Shown here piece after piece: positions 25,782 through 34,361 of a stretch of 64,000 bases of DNA. Numbering within the stretch: position 1 is the first letter of the stretch; every line of letters begins with the position of its first letter. Position numbers and translations under genes: made by a program. Origin of the DNA: Glaciecola sp034112105 (GTDB lineage Bacteria > Pseudomonadota > Gammaproteobacteria > Enterobacterales > Alteromonadaceae); contig JAWUVZ010000086.1 of NCBI GenBank assembly GCA_034112105.1, positions 17,942-81,941 of the forward strand, read 5' to 3'. The notes under the pieces were generated by a model that ran no database searches, was not told the origin of the DNA, and worked only from the letters and a program-made list of their open reading frames with translations.

Positions 25782-26398
25782 TCTTCATCCACTTTATCCC
25801 AAAGGATCCTTGTATCAAACTGATGAGCGCTAATCATTGTCATTATCACTACCCCAGCAAAGGCTGTTGCCGCAAAACCAACTTTAATTGACATTATTTC
25901 GCCCAATTGTATCAGCGCCACTAAAATAGCAACAACAAATACATCAACCATTGACCACTTACCTATAAATTCAGTCACTCGATATAATTTGGTGAGTTCA
26001 TATTGCTTAATTTTATCAGCCCTATTTGCAGAATAGCATAGCCAGGCTAATGCGAACATTTTGGCCATTGGCACAATAACACTCGCAATGAAGATGACGG
26101 CCGCGATAAAATAGGACTCATGTTCTAAGAACAAAATAATCCCGCCAATGATCGTGCTTTCAGTGGTATTACCTAGTAGTTCAGTGCTCATAATTGGGTA
26201 AATATTTGCAGGTATGTAAAGTAAAACGGCAGTGACTAAAAGACTCAAGGATATTTGAACGCTATTTTTAATCCTAGATGACAGTGCCGTATTGCAACGC
26301 TTACAGCGCGTTGAAGTAATAGGTGCTAATTTGTGACAAACCAAACAATTGACTAAGCCGCTGTTTGCAGTTGTTATTGCGTTTGCAGACTCAAGCAT
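25778..26398 (-). CDS. PqiA C-terminal-half protein
   Basis: 206 residues from the ATG at 26398. It corresponds to one of the two repeats of E. coli PqiA: a zinc-ribbon-like CLVC...CKRC pair (about 16-33), then four membrane helices with the family marker SMVDVFVVAILVALIQLG. PqiA is the inner-membrane partner of the PqiBC lipid conduit. Here PqiA is made as two proteins; this one starts inside the end of the previous gene with an 8-base overlap (ATGCTTGA). The stop overlaps pqiB by four bases. An upstream ATG at 26422 gives eight more residues and is possible. Confidence 0.9.
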   Translation of the reverse strand: MLESANAITTANSGLVNCLVCHKLAPITSTRCKRCNTALSSRIKNSVQISLSLLVTAVLLYIPANIYPIMSTELLGNTTESTIIGGIILFLEHESYFIAAVIFIASVIVPMAKMFALAWLCYSANRADKIKQYELTKLYRVTEFIGKWSMVDVFVVAILVALIQLGEIMSIKVGFAATAFAGVVIMTMISAHQFDTRILWDKVDEE

Positions 26399-27023
26399 GT
26401 GAAGGCCCCCTAGCCTTTTCAATCCAACACCATAACCGATGGTTGTCGATCATTGACACAATATGCGTGAATAGCGGCGCAAAAATAACATATGCCCAAA
26501 AAGATGACTCAAGTGAAATGTCGGCCATAGATGTCACTTTTATCAAAGCAACCAAAACGCCGATTAAAAAAACTTCGGCCATCGACCATGGCAAAATATA
26601 ACTCATCAATTTACCTAACCATACCGCCGGTAATAGTTCGAAACCTCGATAGGTTGATAAAATAATAAGGCAGACAGCAAGTAAATAGAGCGTAGGCAGA
26701 AGTAAAATAAAGGAAAAAACAAGAACAGCAACAAAGTAGTATTCTTGCAAATATAGCTCTGTAAAGGTCTGTAATAAATTAATGGTCCGTATTTGTTCAT
26801 TTGATGAAAAAGAAATAAATGAAAATGTACACGCAATAAACATTAAAATTAAAGCAGTCAGACTCATAGCCAGAACATATTGCTTAGCGTTATTGTGTCC
26901 GACAGCAATGCGGTGATTACATCTCGGACAAGACAAATTAGTGCGATGAAAAATGGCATCAGGCATCTTAATTAGAAGATCACACTCTAAACATGCATGC
27001 AACTGAGGTTGAGCTTTATTCAT
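26391..27023 (-). CDS. PqiA N-terminal-half protein
   Basis: 210 residues matching the first PqiA repeat: CLECDLL and CPRC (about 11-37) as a zinc-ribbon pair, then four membrane helices with SMAEVFLIGVLVALIKVTSM, parallel to the second half's SMVDVFVVAILVALIQLG. It is the first gene of the pqiA1-pqiA2-pqiB-pqiC operon. The frame ends cleanly with GPSHA-stop, and the next half begins in the overlap, so this looks like a stable split, not a recent frameshift. About 225 bases upstream separate it from divergent rlmF. No SoxS-type site was recognised. Confidence 0.9.
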   Translation of the reverse strand: MNKAQPQLHACLECDLLIKMPDAIFHRTNLSCPRCNHRIAVGHNNAKQYVLAMSLTALILMFIACTFSFISFSSNEQIRTINLLQTFTELYLQEYYFVAVLVFSFILLLPTLYLLAVCLIILSTYRGFELLPAVWLGKLMSYILPWSMAEVFLIGVLVALIKVTSMADISLESSFWAYVIFAPLFTHIVSMIDNHRLWCWIEKARGPSHA

Positions 27024-27249
27024 TTGCGACGAGTTAGCCTAAGGATTTTATATGCGCAAGTATAAAGCATGCACAGAACAAGTACAGTTGTGAAGTAATT
27101 GCAACTGACTTCCCTCTTAAATTAGACAACCAGCAAGAAGATGGCCTATGAAAAATGGTCAGTAGAGAACATTAGTATCGGATTTACATGCTAAGTTGTT
27201 ATAGAATGAAGGTAAGCACGTATATTAGGTATTATTTAGTGATTGCAGA

Positions 27250-28251
27250 ATGAAATCAGTCCAAACCGAATCGATTAAAAATAGCCATATCGCTAAAAGC
27301 ACATCAACTGCAATGGACAAAACAGGCCATGCGAAGCCTGAAATGCACCATAGAAACCCACATAATCTTGGCTATGATTTTGTTAAATTAGCTGAGTTAC
27401 ATCCCCCGATAGAAGACTGTTTAGCACGTAACCCAATGGGTAAACTAACCATTGATTTTTCCCAACCTTCAGCAGTAAAGGCACTTAATGCGGGATTACT
27501 CAAACAATTCTATCAAGTTCAACATTGGGACATTCCTGACGGTTTTTTATGTCCAGCGGTGCCGGGGCGCGCTGATTATATTCACTACCTAGCCGATTTA
27601 CTCGGACACGATAATGACGGCAACATTCCTCGAGGAAAAAAAATCAAAGGGTTGGATATTGGTACAGGAGCTAATCTAATATATCCAATAGTAGCTAGCC
27701 AAAGCTACGGTTGGAGTATGATAGGAAGCGATATTAATGAAGTATCATATGCTAGCGCAAGTCTTATTGTTGAATCTAATGCTAACTTACGAAAGCTCAT
27801 TGAGGTGCGCCTTCAAAGACAACAAAAGGCTATATTTTCTGGCATTGTGAAGGAAAATGAGTCATTTGATTTTAGTCTATGTAACCCACCATTTCATATT
27901 TCTGCGGACGCTGCTTTGGCGGGAAGTCGCAAAAAAAATAAAAATTTAGCGAGGCATAGTCATAAACGCAGAGGTAAAGATTCAACAGCCAAAAATCAGT
28001 CCTCCCTCAATTTTGGTGGGCAATATAATGAGTTATGGTGCGAAGGTGGTGAATTTGAATTTGTTAAAAATATGATAAATGAAAGTGTTGAGTACAAAAA
28101 TCAAGTGACGTGGTTTACTTCATTGCTTTCGAAAAAAGAAAATGTCGGTCCTTTACTTCAGTTAGCAGAAAAACTTGGCGCAACACAATGTAAACAGATT
28201 AATATGGCACAAGGCGCAAAAGCCACTCGCTTTATTGCATGGCGTTTTTAA
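27250..28251 (+). CDS. rlmF: 23S rRNA (adenine(1618)-N(6))-methyltransferase
   Basis: 333-residue SAM-dependent methyltransferase that modifies A1618 of 23S rRNA. The family core is clear: HHRNPHNLGYDFVKL, the SAM loop LDIGTGANLIYPIVA, the catalytic NPPF at 212-215 in LCNPPFHIS, and NFGGQYNELWCEGGEFEFV. About 30 N-terminal residues before the conserved part are polar, and a basic KKNKNLARHSHKRRGK loop probably contacts rRNA. It is monocistronic, divergent from pqi. The RDD gene follows after 66 bases without an obvious terminator. Confidence 0.95.
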   Translation: MKSVQTESIKNSHIAKSTSTAMDKTGHAKPEMHHRNPHNLGYDFVKLAELHPPIEDCLARNPMGKLTIDFSQPSAVKALNAGLLKQFYQVQHWDIPDGFLCPAVPGRADYIHYLADLLGHDNDGNIPRGKKIKGLDIGTGANLIYPIVASQSYGWSMIGSDINEVSYASASLIVESNANLRKLIEVRLQRQQKAIFSGIVKENESFDFSLCNPPFHISADAALAGSRKKNKNLARHSHKRRGKDSTAKNQSSLNFGGQYNELWCEGGEFEFVKNMINESVEYKNQVTWFTSLLSKKENVGPLLQLAEKLGATQCKQINMAQGAKATRFIAWRF

Positions 28252-28317
28252 CCCGCGAGCAATTTGCCAAAAAACTGTTAACCTAAAAGCGGTAAAAATA
28301 ATAATAAGGGACTCTTT

Positions 28318-29640
28318 ATGGCTTCTTCTGACAATCCTAAACAGCATTCTTTTAACCTCGAATCTCCTATTAATAATGAAACAGAGGTAAAAAAGGAACA
28401 TGAGTCGCAAATTGAGAACACCGATGTAAAGACTGCAATTACCGAAAAAAATAGCGACCAATTAGAGCCAGTGGCTCCTATTCAAAACGTTGTGATACCC
28501 ACTCAATCCTCGTCATCTGGTGATGGAGAAACAAATCCACCGTCTAGCGAAAAAGTAGCAAAGCAAAGCCTTCGGCAAACACATGAAATTATCGCGCCTT
28601 ACACTGAAGCGTCGAAGGCACCTCATACCCCAGAAAAAGAGACACTACGCGACAAAGAAACGCGTGAAATTGTCACACCTTACGCTTTCACTGTTTCTCC
28701 TGAACTGTTGGGTCAACCTTTGGCAACGCCTGCTCGACGGGGTATTGCGATGCTAATCGATGTATTCGTTATTGCAGTGCTAAGTGCGCTCAGCGGCTTA
28801 CTATTTGCAGGTTTTGTCGCAATGACCTTGTTTAAGGCTGGAGATCGTTTAAAACAACAAAAGAACGTTAATATTATGCGACTGGCACTGCGCGGAAGTG
28901 CGGCATCTTTACTATTCATTATCGTATTTGCAATTGTCTCAGATATCGGCGAACCCGATAAATCAATGTTGACCGAAGCTTCACAAAAAATAGAAAATGA
29001 AGAAACCATGAAAAGTCTTCTTGATCTTGCAGCTGCACTCATAGATATAGAATGCAAAAACGATAGTGAATGCTTGCTTCAGTATGCCGAGGGCGTAGCG
29101 ATCGGTGCTGCCGCAATGGAAGTCCCAGTAGAGGATATTAACGCAACAACAAGCGACATTGTGTCCCAAAAAGAATGGGAAGATGAAAAAAAATCGTTGT
29201 TTATGGACAAATTTATCAACACATTAAACGAAGAACGCAATGCTTACACCGACGATATATTAAAAATCACTCAAGCAACCGATACCTCTGAACAAAGCAA
29301 CGCCGCTGATAGCCTAGTTAAATGGGTAAAAGGGATTATGTCTGACCTAGGTTTAGGTTTAGGTTTGGGCTGGGCAGCGCTTTACTTCAGCGTATTTACT
29401 GCCTGGTGGCGTGGACAAACCATTGGTAAAAAAATTGTAGGAATTGAAGTTGTTAAATTAGACGGAAATTACCCTTCCTTATGGGAAAGTTTCGGTCGCT
29501 ATGGCGGCTATGGAGCTGGTTTTGCGACGGGACTATTAGGTTTTTTACAAATATATTGGGACCCTAATAGACAAGCTATTCAAGATAAAATATCAGAAAC
29601 GCTGGTGCTTCGTTTGAAATCGAATGTCAGTAAGCAGTAA
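28318..29640 (+). CDS. RDD family membrane protein with long disordered N-terminus
   Basis: 440 residues. Residues 1-135 are polar and probably disordered, with two related segments HEIIAPY and REIVTPY about 40 residues apart. The RDD domain starts at ARRGIAMLIDVFVI (Arg and Asp of the signature) with two membrane helices. A soluble insert of about 130 residues (roughly 210-340) containing an IECKNDSEC Cys pair separates these from the third helix, after which come GQTIGKKIVGIEVV and WDPNRQAIQDKISETLV. RDD domains occur in many transporters and Na+/H+ antiporter-like proteins; function here is unknown. Most RDD proteins lack such an insert. Confidence 0.8.
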   Translation: MASSDNPKQHSFNLESPINNETEVKKEHESQIENTDVKTAITEKNSDQLEPVAPIQNVVIPTQSSSSGDGETNPPSSEKVAKQSLRQTHEIIAPYTEASKAPHTPEKETLRDKETREIVTPYAFTVSPELLGQPLATPARRGIAMLIDVFVIAVLSALSGLLFAGFVAMTLFKAGDRLKQQKNVNIMRLALRGSAASLLFIIVFAIVSDIGEPDKSMLTEASQKIENEETMKSLLDLAAALIDIECKNDSECLLQYAEGVAIGAAAMEVPVEDINATTSDIVSQKEWEDEKKSLFMDKFINTLNEERNAYTDDILKITQATDTSEQSNAADSLVKWVKGIMSDLGLGLGLGWAALYFSVFTAWWRGQTIGKKIVGIEVVKLDGNYPSLWESFGRYGGYGAGFATGLLGFLQIYWDPNRQAIQDKISETLVLRLKSNVSKQ

Positions 29641-29693
29641 GCTGCTTTAGTGGACATTAGTTTTCCTTACGAAAGGCCAATTAAGGACATTAA

Positions 29694-30296
29694 ATGAGTA
29701 TTTCAGTTTTTCTCGCCGGCTTCTCTCTTGGGATATCGCTCATACTTGCTATTGGTGCGCAAAATGCATTTGTGCTTAAACAAGGTTTGAAGCAGCAACA
29801 TGTATTTGTAGTTTGCCTCATTTGCGCCTTCTCTGATGCTATTTTAATCTCTGCCGGTATCGCTGGTTTTGGCCTCATTGTACAAAAATTTCCACTGCTT
29901 GAACAAATTGCAAGATACGCTGGCGCGGCTTTCCTGTTTTTCTACGCTGCAGTCAGTTTTAACACTTTTTTTACGACGGAACATGCAATGAAAGCCGAAG
30001 GAAAAGAAGTCGGTAGCGCGGTTACAGCGGTATTAACTTGTTTAGCATTTACCTGGCTAAATCCGCATGTTTATTTAGATACATTCATATTACTCGGTTC
30101 TATTTCTACCCAATATGACGGCCAACAACTTGCTTTCGGGGTTGGAGCGGTGACCGGATCTTTTGTGTTTTTCTTTTCGCTTGGGTATGGTGCTAAATTG
30201 CTAATTCCTGTGTTTAAAAACCCCAAAGCATGGAAAGTTCTTGAATTTATAATTGGGTTTGTCATGTTAGCACTGGGTATTAGTTTACTGGTTTAA
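29694..30296 (+). CDS. argO: LysE/ArgO family amino acid exporter
   Basis: 200 residues with about six membrane helices. The opening segment LGISLILAIGAQNAFVLKQGLKQQHVFVV and the later TWLNPHVYLDTFILLGS match LysE/ArgO exporters, and the second marker is nearly identical to E. coli ArgO. These inner-membrane proteins export arginine or lysine using the proton gradient. A LysG/ArgP-type regulator is not adjacent. The substrate is inferred from the ArgO resemblance; a basic amino acid is likely. The next gene starts 66 bases later. Confidence 0.85.
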   Translation: MSISVFLAGFSLGISLILAIGAQNAFVLKQGLKQQHVFVVCLICAFSDAILISAGIAGFGLIVQKFPLLEQIARYAGAAFLFFYAAVSFNTFFTTEHAMKAEGKEVGSAVTAVLTCLAFTWLNPHVYLDTFILLGSISTQYDGQQLAFGVGAVTGSFVFFFSLGYGAKLLIPVFKNPKAWKVLEFIIGFVMLALGISLLV

Positions 30297-30362
30297 TTAG
30301 CAAGTTAATTTATGCTCCAATTAATCTAGCCAACGAATAGCCACAGCGGACAAAAATAACAT

Positions 30363-30890
30363 ATGCAACAAAGCAAAGATTGCCATGGTCTGGGAGACAA
30401 ACACTCTGCCTTAAAGGTATATATTGGTAATCGCCCTAACTTTACGTTCGCCCTCGATTCAAACGGCACTTACCCTGTTATAGCTGATGAGATAAATGCG
30501 ATAGGCAATACCTGTGGAAATGGGTGGCGCAAAGTATTCAATGTATATGCAAAACTGATGTTTGAGCTACCCCGAGAAACATTTCCTATGCAAAAGCTGC
30601 ATAATAGTTGGCAACAATATCGCGATAATGAATTATTTAGAAGCTTAAGCAATACGGCGCTGATGTTCACCAAGCCTATAACAGACGACATTGAACCAAC
30701 ACATCTGTCTATTATTATGGGCCGAACTTATGCTAAATCATTGATATTGCCGACAAGCTTAGTATGGGAAACCGATGCGTTCGCTATCGATATCGAGCAT
30801 AAATTGATTGTTTGTCCATACTTTGATTACAGACAACTATCAAATATGAAAATCAGCTATTTGGTCAAACTTATTAATCGCTTAAAGTAA
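30363..30890 (+). CDS. Conserved hypothetical protein (possibly DUF6942)
   Basis: 175 residues, soluble, no signal peptide. A marked segment DEINAIGNTCGNGWRKVFNVYAKLMF is followed by a tryptophan/tyrosine-rich helix (NSWQQYRDNELFRSL). I have a weak recollection of this pattern in a family called DUF6942 of marine gammaproteobacteria, but I cannot confirm it. Codon use and length are gene-like. It ends 117 bases before the convergent ntrC stop, with no clear terminator between. No function is proposed. Confidence 0.65.
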   Translation: MQQSKDCHGLGDKHSALKVYIGNRPNFTFALDSNGTYPVIADEINAIGNTCGNGWRKVFNVYAKLMFELPRETFPMQKLHNSWQQYRDNELFRSLSNTALMFTKPITDDIEPTHLSIIMGRTYAKSLILPTSLVWETDAFAIDIEHKLIVCPYFDYRQLSNMKISYLVKLINRLK

Positions 30891-31006
30891 GTTGCCGTGT
30901 TCTCGAAATCTATTAGATCCTGAGTTTCCAGACGGCGTTGTCGATTAATAATTCCAAACGTCTTTCATTATTTAATGTTGGCTTATACGGGCTTTGCTAC
31001 GCAACT

Positions 31007-32416
31007 TTATAAATCTACGTCCAACTCTTTCAGTTTTCTGGTTAATGTATTGCGTCCCCAACCTAGCTTTTTGGCTGCATCTTGCTTATGTCCATGCGTA
31101 TATTTTAAAGCTCGCTGCAATAGAATTTTTTCAAAAGTAAGCGTTGCATCACTTAAAATGTTGTCATATCCGGCGCCTAACTGCGAGTCGGCCCAAACAG
31201 ATAGCAACGTTGTCCAGTCATTGCTTTGTTGCTCTACCTTCAAGTCATCAGGAGAAGCAATCAGCTCTGGTGGTAAATCAGCGGGATGAATTTCTTTACC
31301 ACTGGCCATAACGGTCAGCCAGCGACAGGTGTTTTCGAGCTGGCGAACGTTGCCAGGCCAACCTAGTTGGGAAAGAACTTTGGCAGCAGTTTTAGTTAAT
31401 ATTTTAACTTCCACATCTAATTCTTTTCCCGCTTTAGCTAAGAAATGATTAGCCAATAAGGGGATATCTTCCCGACGCTCATTTAATGATGGAATATGAA
31501 TACGAATGACGTTTAAACGGTGATAGAGATCTTCTCGAAATTTACCTTCGGCAACACGTTTCTCAAGATTTTGATGTGTCGCTGCAATAATACGTACATC
31601 TACACTGACAGGATTATGCCCGCCGACTCTATAAAATTGCCCTTCTGCCAATACTCTTAACAGACGAGTTTGCACATCAATAGGCATATCACCTATTTCA
31701 TCTAGGAATAAGGTGCCTCCATCGGCTTGTTCAAAACGACCTTGGCGTGCTGCTTGTGCTCCAGTAAAGGCTCCTTTTTCATGACCAAATAATTCAGACT
31801 CCACCAAGTCGGCTGGAATAGCGGCCATATTTAATGCTACAAATGTATTTGCAGATCTTGGACTGTGTTTGTGTAACGCAAGAGCGACAAGCTCTTTACC
31901 TGTCCCTGACTGACCATTAATCAACACGCTAATTGATGAACGAGATAAACGCCCTACAGCACGAAAAACTTCCTGCATTGCTGGCGCTTCACCAATAATC
32001 TCTGCCGTTGGATTAACCTGAGCAACTTGTTTTAGCTTACTTTGCTCCTTGGCATGCTCAATTGCACGTTTGGTTAACGTCACAGCCTCATCAATATCAA
32101 AAGGCTTTGGCAAATATTCGAAAGCACCGCCTTGGTAGGCATTAACTGCGCTATCTAAATCAGAATGTGCTGTCATTATTATGACTGGCATTTCGGGGTA
32201 TCGTTGATGCACCTCTTTGAGTAATGTCATGCCATCCATTTGTGGCATTTTCACATCGGATATAATGATTTGTGGTGCTTCGCCAGATTGAAGTTGACGT
32301 AATAGATCTTCAGGGTTTTCAAAACTGACGCAGGCAATGTTGGCTGTTTGCAATGCTTTTTGCAAAACCCAACGAATAGAGCTGTCGTCATCGACAATCC
32401 ATACTGGTTCATTCAT
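31007..32416 (-). CDS. ntrC: Nitrogen regulation response regulator NtrC
   Basis: 469-residue sigma-54 activator. The receiver domain (1-120) has DDD at 9-11 and the phosphorylated Asp in IISDVKMPQMDG (near 54). The AAA+ domain carries Walker A GQSGTGKE, the sigma-54-contacting GAFTGA, and LFLDEIGDMP. The C-terminal Fis-type helix-turn-helix ends in GWGRNTLTRKLKELDV. When phosphorylated by NtrB under nitrogen limitation it activates glnA and other operons from enhancer sites. Its ATG is two bases after the ntrB stop, so the pair is coupled. Candidate NtrC sites and a sigma-54 promoter lie in front of glnA at 35.9-36.0 kb. Confidence 0.98.
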   Translation of the reverse strand: MNEPVWIVDDDSSIRWVLQKALQTANIACVSFENPEDLLRQLQSGEAPQIIISDVKMPQMDGMTLLKEVHQRYPEMPVIIMTAHSDLDSAVNAYQGGAFEYLPKPFDIDEAVTLTKRAIEHAKEQSKLKQVAQVNPTAEIIGEAPAMQEVFRAVGRLSRSSISVLINGQSGTGKELVALALHKHSPRSANTFVALNMAAIPADLVESELFGHEKGAFTGAQAARQGRFEQADGGTLFLDEIGDMPIDVQTRLLRVLAEGQFYRVGGHNPVSVDVRIIAATHQNLEKRVAEGKFREDLYHRLNVIRIHIPSLNERREDIPLLANHFLAKAGKELDVEVKILTKTAAKVLSQLGWPGNVRQLENTCRWLTVMASGKEIHPADLPPELIASPDDLKVEQQSNDWTTLLSVWADSQLGAGYDNILSDATLTFEKILLQRALKYTHGHKQDAAKKLGWGRNTLTRKLKELDVDL

Positions 32417-32418
32417 AA

Positions 32419-33513
32419 CTATTCGTGCCTTTTCTTAATAGGTAAATTGAGGGTAAATTCCGTGTGTCCTGGATAACTCTCTACATCAATTTTGCCATCG
32501 TGGTGGTTAGTTAGATTTTGCGCTATCGATAAACCCAAGCCACTGCCATTTTGCTTTGTTGTCACCATTGGATAAAATATGGTATCTCTGAGCTCCTTAG
32601 GAATGCCCGGCCCATTGTCAATAATGCTAATTAATGCGCTTAGCCCATAACGTTTGCCTTTGATCACTGATTGCCTTTCAATACGGGTTTTTAGTCTTAT
32701 ACATGCATTTTGTGTTTTGGCTGATTTCAATGCTTGCATACTATTTCGTGCAATATTTAGCAACGCTTGCTGCAACATGTCAGGATCAACATATAGGTCT
32801 GGTATTGATGGGTCATAGTCCCTTTCTATTTCTATCGCTATATCCTGTAGCGTATCGGCATAAATAACTGAACGTACTTTCTCAATAACTTCATGAATAT
32901 TGGTCCACTTCATTTGTGGCAAAGAATTTGGACCAAGAAGTCTATCAACTAATGAACACAGGCGATCTGATTGATCAATAATCATCTGCGTGAATTCTTT
33001 TTGTTGTGGATTCGTCAGTTCTTTTTCGAGTAACTGCGCCGCGCCACGAATGCCACCTAGCGGATTTTTAATTTCATGAGCTAAACCTCGGACGAGCTCC
33101 TTCGCCGCTTCTTGTTGGGCATATTGCAAGGTTTCTTGGGTTATTTTTTTCTGCTTATCTATTTGCTTTATTTCTAGCAACATCATGCGTTGACCATCAA
33201 TATCGAAACAAGTCGCCGTCATATCGGTCAATATACAACGTCCATCTTTAAAGCAAAGTTGTACCTCGGTTTCACTAAAGTCTTCATAATTACGAAGTGC
33301 GTCTTCAAAGGTCGAGCGCTCAACTCCGTCGTCCAAAAAGAACTCATAGAATTTGCGATCATGAATTTGTTTCAATCCCGTTTCCAGCATCGCTAGAGCA
33401 GCATCATTGACATATAGAATATCAAAATGCTCATCAATAATGATGACTACTGTTTTCAACATATTACGCAGTTGAAACGGAGATAAATTTATTGCTGCTA
33501 AACGGTCGTCCAT
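32419..33513 (-). CDS. ntrB: Nitrogen regulation sensor kinase NtrB
   Basis: 364 residues from the ATG at 33513, which has AAGGA just upstream; the frame is open from 33549 but that start lacks a site. A PAS domain (about 10-115) precedes the phosphoacceptor region LVRGLAHEIKNPLGGIRGAAQLL, whose His is autophosphorylated, and the ATPase with NIARNSMQAL (N box), DNGPGIP (G1) and GSGLGLSIA (G2). There are no membrane helices, as in enteric NtrB, which senses nitrogen through GlnB/PII. It forms the two-component pair with the next gene. Confidence 0.97.
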   Translation of the reverse strand: MDDRLAAINLSPFQLRNMLKTVVIIIDEHFDILYVNDAALAMLETGLKQIHDRKFYEFFLDDGVERSTFEDALRNYEDFSETEVQLCFKDGRCILTDMTATCFDIDGQRMMLLEIKQIDKQKKITQETLQYAQQEAAKELVRGLAHEIKNPLGGIRGAAQLLEKELTNPQQKEFTQMIIDQSDRLCSLVDRLLGPNSLPQMKWTNIHEVIEKVRSVIYADTLQDIAIEIERDYDPSIPDLYVDPDMLQQALLNIARNSMQALKSAKTQNACIRLKTRIERQSVIKGKRYGLSALISIIDNGPGIPKELRDTIFYPMVTTKQNGSGLGLSIAQNLTNHHDGKIDVESYPGHTEFTLNLPIKKRHE

Positions 33514-33655
33514 AATGTCCTTGTGCTGCACTAAGTTTGTGCAATGCACTATATTATGCGATTTAGTTACGTAATTAAATAAACAGTAAAAATTAGCTTG
33601 CCTGACTATATCCTGGATTAAACAGAGAAATGTAAGGTCTGCAATGCGGTATTAT

Positions 33656-34207
33656 TTAATTACTGTTAGTTTGAGGCTTAATTAGCGCTGAAGGTTTGTG
33701 CATAAAGAAGCGTCTTACGGCAGACGATGCAATTACCTTGCCCGAAGTGCTAACAAAATTGATTTGGTAGGAATACTCCCCTCTAGGCAGGTCCTTAACT
33801 AAAAATGTACCTGTAGTAGAGCGAAGTTTTTGCTCATGCAATGAAAGTTCGTAATGGCCTGGGGCATTTGGCGTTACTGAAGCGCTGATGGTTACGTTAC
33901 CCATTGTGTTTCGAATAGTCCCATCAACAGCGGGAGAAGCAACACTGATTTTATGTTCAACGGGTTTTTTCTGTTTAATGGTTTTAAGCTGTTTCGTTTT
34001 AACAGTTGGATTTTGTACTACAGTCGTCGTGTTAGAGGCAAAATCGAGCTCAACAGCTCCTGGCGTTGGTTGGTCTGAATAGGAAGTTGTTCCGTCTTTA
34101 TTTACCGTTTTATATATTTTACCTGCGTGCACAGAATTCGACAGTGCTAGACCAAAGATGATCAGTACCATAAAACGTTTCGATGTTAAGAACTTAGCTA
34201 TATTCAT
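33656..34207 (-). CDS. DUF4124 domain-containing exported protein
   Basis: 183 residues. A signal peptide of about 28 residues ends in VHA, then KIYKTVNKDGTTSYSDQPTPGAVELD, the DUF4124 signature, near 30-55. The remainder looks like a beta-rich, Ig-like domain (NVTISASVTPNAPGHYELSLHEQ). DUF4124 proteins of unknown function are often found beside glnA-ntrBC in marine gammaproteobacteria, as here. A terminator after glnA separates it from that gene, while ntrB follows about 140 bases downstream, so it could share an ntrBC transcript. Confidence 0.85.
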   Translation of the reverse strand: MNIAKFLTSKRFMVLIIFGLALSNSVHAGKIYKTVNKDGTTSYSDQPTPGAVELDFASNTTTVVQNPTVKTKQLKTIKQKKPVEHKISVASPAVDGTIRNTMGNVTISASVTPNAPGHYELSLHEQKLRSTTGTFLVKDLPRGEYSYQINFVSTSGKVIASSAVRRFFMHKPSALIKPQTNSN

Positions 34208-34252
34208 ATAAGTAACCTACGTGAGATCTTGATAGTGTAGTCGTTTTCAAAT

Positions 34253-34280
34253 AAAAAAAAAGCCTGTAAACACAGGCTTT
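34253..34280 (-). terminator. Rho-independent terminator after glnA
   Basis: Nine-base arms AAAGCCTGT (34259-34267) and ACAGGCTTT (34272-34280) around a 4-base loop. On the minus strand a T run follows. It limits read-through from glnA into DUF4124-ntrBC. Confidence 0.92.
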
Positions 34281-34361
34281 AGTATAGATATTTATATTTA
34301 GTTAAAGCTGAGCCAATGAATGGTCAACTTATCGACCCAACGCAACCTAAATAATTAGCAC

